NCBI GenBank assembly: GCA_025506515.1
Contig: CM046442.1
Span: forward strand, 110,865,991-110,929,990
Length of the DNA stretch: 64,000 nucleotides
Direction: 5' to 3'
Origin: Flaveria trinervia
Lineage: Eukaryota > Streptophyta > Magnoliopsida > Asterales > Asteraceae
Both the position numbers and the translations under genes were made by a program. The first letter of the stretch is position 1. The number at the start of each line of letters is the position of its first letter. A model generated the notes under the pieces. The model did not search any database. It was not told the origin of the DNA and was given only the letters and a program-made list of their open reading frames with translations. Of the stretch, positions 57,711-64,000 are shown piece by piece.

Positions 57711-59018
57711 TTCAATTGCTTTAACACTTTTAACATCATAATTATAATACAATAACATTTTTAGGTTTAATCATGTAATAGTACCATTAAGCAAGAACAT
57801 ATATTTTTTATTTATCATATGAGTCCAAACTTAATGTTTAAATATCTATTAAACTTCCCAACACACATAAGAATACTAGCCTGAAAAAATAAAACGTATA
57901 GATTTAAGCTTAATGTTTAGAATGAATCTTTGATAAATAAATCAACCAACCTTAGAATTGGGGGTTTTCATGTTTGGATCTATACATGCATTTAATGATT
58001 TAAACTTAATTGCCTAATCAAGTTATTATGGCTTCTTAGCATGATATATACTTAGATCTATAAGAATGGATGACAAAAACCATATGTTTTTTTAAGCGTT
58101 CTCTCTCAAAGTTCATGTTCTCTCAAATCGAGAGCATACACACACATGCTATTTTATTTCAAATAACATAGACTATAAGAAAGAAAGAGGGGTCGGATAT
58201 ATTTCTATTTATATGGGAAAACTAGCTTTAGTAAACACGTGTATTACACGGATCGAATAAATAAGATATTAATATAATAAATTTATTAATTATAAAATAA
58301 TATTTTAAGATACGATATGACTGAAATTACATATCAGAAATGACTATAAATAATAACACAATGATATCAACTTTTTAAAATTTTTTAAAAAATAAAAATT
58401 TTATTTTAAAACAAACCGTATAAAAAATATTATTTTTAAAAATATTTCTTATTACAACTCCCAGATTTGATTATTTTTTATTTTAAAAAAGTTGACTTAT
58501 CAAAAATATTAATTTATTTAGAAATAAACTTAATAAATAAATTTCTTTCTTAACTTATTATATATTAAAAAGTATTAAAATAATTTTATTAGTAATTAAG
58601 GTAATTATTTAATAAGATAGGGAGGCGATGAAAAATTGGTGAGAATGATTGTAGTGCTAACACGTGGCACATCTATTTAGTTTTTTATTAAAGTAGTAAG
58701 ATTTTAAGATTAGTTCCCTTTAACCATTTTTATTTCCTTCGCAGTCATCACGTTACCTATTTAACCTACAACTTTAAACTTGAGTTTTCTTTTCAAAAGT
58801 TTATGGTGTTACAAGGTAGTCCGACCTACACCTTTCCTTCAAGACAACCTTCATGCTTCACTTAATAAAGGTCTAGCTTCTAATGTCCTCAAACATATCT
58901 TCTTGTGCAAATTGGTTTCCCCATGGTCTTTTAACTATGGTATGATCTAACAACAACCATATTAAAGATTTCTTTCATTTTAAAATTAATTTAGTTATCA
59001 TTACATGCAAAATTTATT
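57711..59018. other. AT-rich non-coding region
   Basis: No gene recognised. At 58238-58250 a 13-nt odd palindrome CGTGTATTACACG heads a low-GC stretch (58225-58680), which may be another diverged dispersed repeat. Confidence 0.5.
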
Positions 59019-59724
59019 TAGCAATAAGAGAAATTTGCTAAAATAGATCTTGTGGTTTGATCAGATTATATGTTTGATCCCAAGGATTGAAAAACTGCAA
59101 GAATAGTCTAAAGGTTTTGTAAAGCATTGTAGAACTAGTCTCTACCGTTAAATGTCTGTTAGTTTTTAGGGTTAAGTGGAGTTAAAGTTGTCATTTCACA
59201 TTCTCTTATTTTTTAGTAAGTTAAAAAAAACTTTAAAAACATATTACTCATACAAAAGCCCAGTTGTTCGATGCTCACAAACTAATTAAGGTTCTTTCGA
59301 ATTTTGCTGCTCCTCTTCTATCTCCATAACCTGCACCTAATAAATGAATTTAAACATGGTTGTGCTATATGTGCATAACAACATGCACATAATCATGTTT
59401 ATGGCTGCAACTTTCATGTGCATGAATTATAATATAAATTAAGCACGACTCTACTAACTAAATATGAATCCACTTTGTGAGCATGACAGGTGGATTGAAG
59501 ACCGAGCGGCGAAAGTTGAAAATGAGATTTTAAGTTTCTTAAAATATTAATGATAATATAAAGAGAATATGAAATAATGACTTTTAACCCCTTAACCTTG
59601 AAAACTTTTATGCATTTAACTTAACGGTGGGGATTAATTTTGTAATATTTTACAAAACTTTGAGATCAAATATGTAATCTGATCAAATCATATGAACTAT
59701 TTATGTAATTTTCTCTAGTAATAA
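59019..59724. mobile_element. MULE-type MITE with 9-bp target duplication
   Basis: The element spans 59028-59715. Its ends, read inwards, are GAGAAATTTGCTAAAATAG and GAGAAAATTACATAAATAG, and the inverted similarity continues for about 50 bp through TTTGATCAGATTA. The flanks TAGCAATAA (59019-59027) and TAGTAATAA (59716-59724) match at 8 of 9 positions, the size made by Mutator transposases. The interior is AT-rich without a transposase. It lies about 600 bp upstream of the AHL start codon. Confidence 0.8.
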
Positions 59725-59810
59725 TTCACAAAGTTTCTATATTCTTGTAACATTCAATTATATGTAACTCTATCTTATTTAAAACTTTATAATAAAGTTT
59801 AGGATTATAT

Positions 59811-59818
59811 TATAAATA
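59811..59818 (+). promoter_or_regulatory. TATA-box candidate for the AHL gene
   Basis: TATAAATA is followed about 40 bp later by a CT-rich stretch (TTCTCAATCTTTCTCTCTAC), a common plant transcription-start environment. It is about 500 bp from the start codon, implying a long leader. Other AT-rich sites between (for example near 60170) cannot be excluded. Confidence 0.4.
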
Positions 59819-60238
59819 CACCCTATTTAATTTTACTTCTCAATCTTTCTCTCTACGTACATATAGATAATAAAAAAACATAGAGACAATATGATGTCCA
59901 ATAATAATAAAAAAATGTTTTTATAACACCACGCTTAAGTTAAGTTTATTTGTTTGTAGTTGATGGCAAATAGTATGAAAATAATCCGGAAATGAGTTTG
60001 AACCCTAAAAACAAAAGACCGGTCAGGTGTTACTGTTGGTCACAAAAGTGGTTTTATTATTTCTTTTTCTCCACTCATTTGGTTACCCCTCAGTTTTCCA
60101 TCTGCCCCACCCCCTTCAATTCTCTCTCACACACACAGACTCCCTCACTCTATTCTTTAAAGTTTAAACATATATTAATCTCCTCCATTAGCATTACTAT
60201 CTTTCTTTATTATTCTTCATCACCTCTTTCTTCTTGTT

Positions 60239-60262
60239 CCCCCCCCCCCCCCCCACCCCCCC
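60239..60262 (+). repeat. Poly-C tract in the AHL leader
   Basis: Sixteen C, one A and seven C stand 50 bp before the start codon, after a CT/CA-rich leader (60065-60160). A frame through this tract would need a TTG start and adds a proline run, so I treat it as untranslated. Confidence 0.7.
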
Positions 60263-60311
60263 TCTGATCTCTCCATCTATATCTACAATATTATCATCAT
60301 CATCATCGATC

Positions 60312-61103
60312 ATGTCAAACACCTTAGACCTCAGGTCCTCTTCCAACCCTTTCTCCTTGCAAAACCGACCGGACCTCCACCTGCAAATCCCTCCGGACAA
60401 CGAAGACGACAACCACCAGCACACCCCAGGCTCCGGCTCCGGCGACGTCGTCGGCCGCCGCCCCCGCGGCCGCCCTCCGGGGTCCAAGAACAAGCCGAAA
60501 CCGCCGGTGATCATCACCAGAGAAAGCGCCAACACACTCAGAGCTCACATCCTCGAGATCAGCAACGGCTGCGATGTCTTCGACTCCATCGCTTCTTACG
60601 CTAGAAAGCGTCAACGGGGGATTTGCATAGTCAGCGGCACCGGGACGGTCAACAACGTCAGCCTACGGCAGCCCGCAGCCGCCGGATCTGTGCTCACGCT
60701 TCATGGTCGGTTTGAGATACTCTCGCTTTCGGGGTCTTTCTTACCGCCGCCGGCGCCGCCGGGGGCTACCAGTTTGACTATCTACTTGGCCGGAGGGCAA
60801 GGGCAAGTGGTCGGTGGGAATGTGGTCGGAGCTCTGATCGCCTCCGGGCCGGTGATTGTTATCGCAGCTTCTTTCACCAACGTGGCGTATGAGCGGCTGC
60901 CGCTGGACGATCAGGAGGAGGCGGCGGGCGGTGGCGGAGGAGGAGGAGACGGTGGCGATGGGAACGGAGGAGGAGGAGGAGTGTTTCCCGTCGACCCTTC
61001 GTCGATGGGTTTACCTTTCTTTAACGTACCGGGTAACGTGCAGTTACCCGTTGAGGGCGGGGGTTGGGCCGCGGGCAACATGGCGACCCGCGGCCCGTTC
61101 TGA
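60312..61103 (+). CDS. AHL: AT-hook motif nuclear-localized protein, clade A (AHL15-18/TEK-like), 263 aa, intronless
   Basis: AHL proteins bind the minor groove of AT-rich DNA through an AT-hook and form trimers through a PPC/DUF296 domain; plant members act in the nucleus on chromatin and growth or flowering. Visible here: an acidic/His N-terminus (1-48), one type-I AT-hook with RGRPPGSKNK (52-61) followed by PKPPVIITRES, then a PPC domain (about 75-200) with the conserved GRFEIL core (132-137), SGSFLPPPAPP and AGGQGQVVGGNVVG. A Gly/Asp-rich run (206-223) and a C-tail with PFFNVPGNVQLP and a terminal RGPF follow. I chose ATG 60312 because the in-frame extension to 60234 has no ATG and reads through poly-C. 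One hook plus an intron-free frame fits clade A. By recalled motifs (NGCDV, RKRQRGIC, LHGRFEILSLSGSF) it is closest to AHL15-18 including AHL16/TEK; the exact orthologue is unresolved. The frame is complete and GC-rich against AT-rich flanks. Confidence 0.93.
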   Translation: MSNTLDLRSSSNPFSLQNRPDLHLQIPPDNEDDNHQHTPGSGSGDVVGRRPRGRPPGSKNKPKPPVIITRESANTLRAHILEISNGCDVFDSIASYARKRQRGICIVSGTGTVNNVSLRQPAAAGSVLTLHGRFEILSLSGSFLPPPAPPGATSLTIYLAGGQGQVVGGNVVGALIASGPVIVIAASFTNVAYERLPLDDQEEAAGGGGGGGDGGDGNGGGGGVFPVDPSSMGLPFFNVPGNVQLPVEGGGWAAGNMATRGPF

Positions 61104-61229
61104 CCGACCGACCGACTCAAACGAAGTAAAGTGTGTTCTCGTCGGTCCTAAGAGATCCATGAATCATGTACAATAACCTCCCTTCCCTTCCATCTATTTT
61201 TCAATTCAACCTAGATGATATGCATGATT
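61104..61229 (+). other. AHL 3' flank
   Basis: Right after the TGA stop is a GACC repeat (GACCGACCGACCGAC). This is probably 3' UTR; no clear poly(A) signal before the minisatellite. Confidence 0.45.
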
Positions 61230-61416
61230 GCTTATTTGAATCCATTTAGCTCTCTAAAGATTTGAAGCTTATATTTGAATCCATTTGGCTCTCTAAAGAT
61301 TTGAAGCTTATTTGAATCCATTTAGCTCTCTAAAGATTTGAAGCTTATTTGAATCCATTTAGCTCTCTAAAGATTTGAAGCTTATTTGAATCCATTTAGC
61401 TCTCTAAAGATTTGAA
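61230..61416 (+). repeat. 37-bp minisatellite, five units, just downstream of AHL
   Basis: Units start at 61230, 61267 (39 bp, two extra bases), 61306, 61343 and 61380. Each contains GAATCCATTTAGCTCTCTAA and AGATTTGAA; differences are one base plus the two-base insert. Near identity of the units implies recent expansion. It lies 126 bp after the stop codon, probably inside the 3' UTR or at its end. Confidence 0.93.
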
Positions 61417-63479
61417 TTCGGCTGATGCTATTGTATGTGCTGCACGCCTTGCACGCGTTTGTTATGATCAATCAATATCGGTACCGGTATCAGTTATATG
61501 TCAGTTTGTTATTTATCCATCTTTGAGATAACGAAAGTAGGCAAGGAGATCATTTCATTAGCTTCAGAAATTGTGTGTAAAACTGTGTTTCATTCTACCT
61601 ATAGTCTTCATCTTTTGATTTTTAGGGTTATTTTAAGCAACGAGTAAATGGTTCATTTCAATGTCTTTATTAATTAGTTTTTAACACAATCTTATTTGAT
61701 CGGTCTACTTGATTTTAAATTTCTGTTTTATTATACAGTTTAAAAAATATACATATAAAGTTCAAGTTGGACACTATATTCATCTAAATCTTCTATATTT
61801 TTTTCTTAAAAAATAATAAAAATATTCATTAGTTATTGACCAGGACAACGTTAATTACTACAATCGATATAAATTAGAACACGGACGTCTTATCTGGAGC
61901 TAAGTAAATACTAGATCTGTAATCAATATGTCTATTCAAAAGAATCATTAGCTCCATCACAATTACCTAGTTCTATGCTATCTTAATTAGTGCCGTAATT
62001 AGTATTTTGATCTTCAAAAACTGTCAAAGGATGTTGTTTATTTATTTATATTTTGAAAGCTTAATTACCACACCTTCTAATTAAACATGCTTCGTGAGGG
62101 ATAGATCCCGGGATCTCAACGAAGAGACTTGTGCCTCTAGCATGCGGGTTTTGTTTATTTGATTTCAATCATTTCATCCCAGTAGTTAATTAGCTAGAGA
62201 CCTATTTCATGTATTAATTTTTGCATAAATTAACAAATCAAGAGTTTAATGCAGTTGTAGTTATTAGTTACACAAACTAGTATAATTTAATTCCAAGGCA
62301 TTATTGTTGTTGGTTTACAGTAGTGTCTAAACTATTGTTTATCATCTACTGCAGATTGAAACAACATAAATATTAAGGACATTTATTAACTCAAAAGTTA
62401 AGGCATAATGGCACTGAGGTTCTATCTAGGGTAGTTCCATCTTGTACTCTACAACTAAATTAACATGTATATTGAGCTAATATTCTCATGGATTGCCGCA
62501 TTATGTTTGAGCAACATAGTTGTGCATGTATGATGTTTTTAATTAGCAAATCGTTTAGATAAGAACATTTCCAATTAATGTGGCACTATGTGGTCATATG
62601 TGACCAACATTGTGGTAGACTCGTAGGGATCGAGAGGCTACAGATGGGAAGACAGAGGTACTGCTTTGTCTGTGAGTTCTTCCGTTTGAGATGCTCTTAC
62701 AACGATGCTTCCTTAATTACCTCAATCTTCAAGATATAGGTTTTTGCGCGACTACCAAAAGCCTATTCGATGACACTGACCCTAAAACAATATTTTGCTG
62801 TTTGCTGAGTGACTAGATCAGCATGACCACAGGTACATATTTTAATGAACATCACATAAACTAGTAATTCTAGTGGATGCATGGGAAATCTATGTGTATG
62901 CATTCATCTAATCAAGATAAGAGCCTAGGTAGATCGATTATTATAACTAGTATTATAAATAAAAATATTTTATTGAATAAGTCCTCTAGCTTGTTGTCAT
63001 TTAATAAATAGATCATTTATATGAATAAATATTAGGATCTAGAGTTATGTTGCAAATAATTTACATTGGGAGGAATTTTGTACTTGTAGTACAATTGCCA
63101 TAAATAGAGGTTGAGGTTTGAATTATGTTTGTGATCGGGGAATCAACAACGCAAGCTACTGTGATATATATATTTTTTATGAGGAACAAACAACTTTATT
63201 TTCGTCTAAAGCAATTCTTAGTGTTCTTAAAAGAATACATCATATGTAATATTTGATCTATTGATTGTTTGACATACACATATAACCAACATGATAATAT
63301 TCTCTTACGGACATAAACAAACAATAGGTTATGGTTTACCATTTGATCGTTTCATGCTTGATTTTAGAATATTGGCACAAATAAAAGCAAAGATAACACT
63401 TGGTATTTAGTGGGAAGTATCACGACTCTTTTTATTAATATGAAGAACAAAAGACCGCACCTCAAGCTTTATACAATTA
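61417..63479. other. Non-coding region downstream of AHL
   Basis: I find no gene. A 35-nt hairpin-forming sequence lies at 62090-62124 around the palindrome AGATCCCGGGATCT (62103-62116). The rest is AT-rich with no recognised TE ends. Confidence 0.5.
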
Positions 63480-64000
63480 TCTTCTTTTATATTACTTATT
63501 GATGTGTGCTTAAGGGTGGATGAGCAAGCTTTAATCTGTTTGGAGGCTCAAGATCGCTTATCAAAAGGGGTTTCACTGAAACGATCATAATTTGAGCTAG
63601 AAGTCTCTGTTTTAGACTTGTGACCAGTCATCGTTTCGGCTCAAAAATGGCTTATTTTATGAGTTATTTACGTTTTTGTCTTATTTTTATATTTTGTTGA
63701 ATTTCGGTCCGTTTATGTTTTGTGGCTCATTCGACTTTTGCTTTGTTTCTTTATATGTTTGTAAGGGATTGGTGAAATAATCATTGAAGTTAATAAAAAA
63801 ATACGTTTTCTCTCTATCACCGTGTGTGTTAGTGTAACCTTGATTATTGGTATTCTTTGTGAATCAACGATAGTTAGAAGGATTGTTCCTGTTATTCTTG
63901 TTGAATCAACAGGTTCAATTATTTATCACTCTGTTTCGACTGTATCACTTATCACCTTAAGTAGTATTAAATCATAGCTCAAACACAATTAGAACGAGAA
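63480..64000 (+). repeat. LTR-like stretch at the window end (tentative)
   Basis: A G-rich AAGGGTGGATGAG (about 63510) resembles a PPT. It is followed by a U3-like region and by TGTTTGTAAGGG...AATAAAAAAATACG (63757-63806), which looks like a copia-type R/polyadenylation region with a CT-rich U5. No TG/CA bounds or target duplication could be fixed within the window. Confidence 0.25.

Noticed and set aside
60234..60311. N-terminal extension of the AHL protein through a proline run
   Set aside because: It needs a TTG start and reads through the poly-C tract; ATG 60312 gives the expected family length and N-terminus.
60324..61176. Minus- and plus-strand frames overlapping AHL
   Set aside because: They are shadows of the GC-rich AHL coding sequence; only the frame from 60312 has the AT-hook and PPC domain.

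Overview
The window reads as a gene-poor, repeat-packed stretch of a plant nuclear genome, almost certainly a eudicot. I infer this from nested LTR retrotransposons of plant lineages (Tekay/Del-like chromovirus, Sirevirus with an env-like ORF, Cassandra TRIM with 5S-derived LTRs), plant-type MULE-like elements, and one intact plant-specific AT-hook/PPC gene (AHL). The family-level guess Asteraceae is a weak impression from the retroelement mix only.

Region 1-51371 is one block of retrotransposons inserted into, recombined with, or broken against each other. In order: (i) chromovirus G1 on the minus strand (gag, PBS, 5' LTR), with an 895-bp solo LTR sitting exactly on its gag start codon; (ii) a Sirevirus LTR (family C) split at a CATGG target site by a compound of two chromovirus copies sharing three LTRs (4841-13519), itself carrying a MULE-like insertion; (iii) a tandem multimer of Cassandra-type TRIM units (14202-16735) whose first LTR holds a family-C solo LTR, between two TA-rich microsatellites; (iv) a minus-strand Sirevirus H (17374-39124) interrupted by a nearly complete plus-strand Sirevirus S (21273-34978); (v) a plus-strand chromovirus G4 (39125-44101), a Sirevirus fragment P (44102-46713), a non-Sirevirus copia T (46714-50084) and a chromovirus LTR fragment G5 (50085-51371). 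All coding parts are broken by stops, frameshifts or deletions; none looks autonomous.

Region 51372-59900 is AT-rich non-coding DNA with a (TA)n tract, a pair of dispersed repeats, a 640-bp near-perfect inverted repeat built around a MITE, tandem duplications, a degenerate minisatellite and a MULE-type MITE with a 9-bp target duplication. Region 60312-61103 holds the only convincing host gene: an intronless clade-A AHL protein of 263 residues, GC-rich against its surroundings, with a poly-C tract in its leader and a five-unit 37-bp minisatellite just downstream. The rest (61417-64000) is non-coding as far as I can read, with a weak LTR-like stretch at the end.

The most interesting pattern is that each retroelement family carries its own short motif array. 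In two Sirevirus families the family's motif recurs both in the LTR and in the spacer between pol and the env-like ORF, and one such motif (ATGCGGATG) is also arrayed in a chromovirus LTR of an unrelated superfamily.
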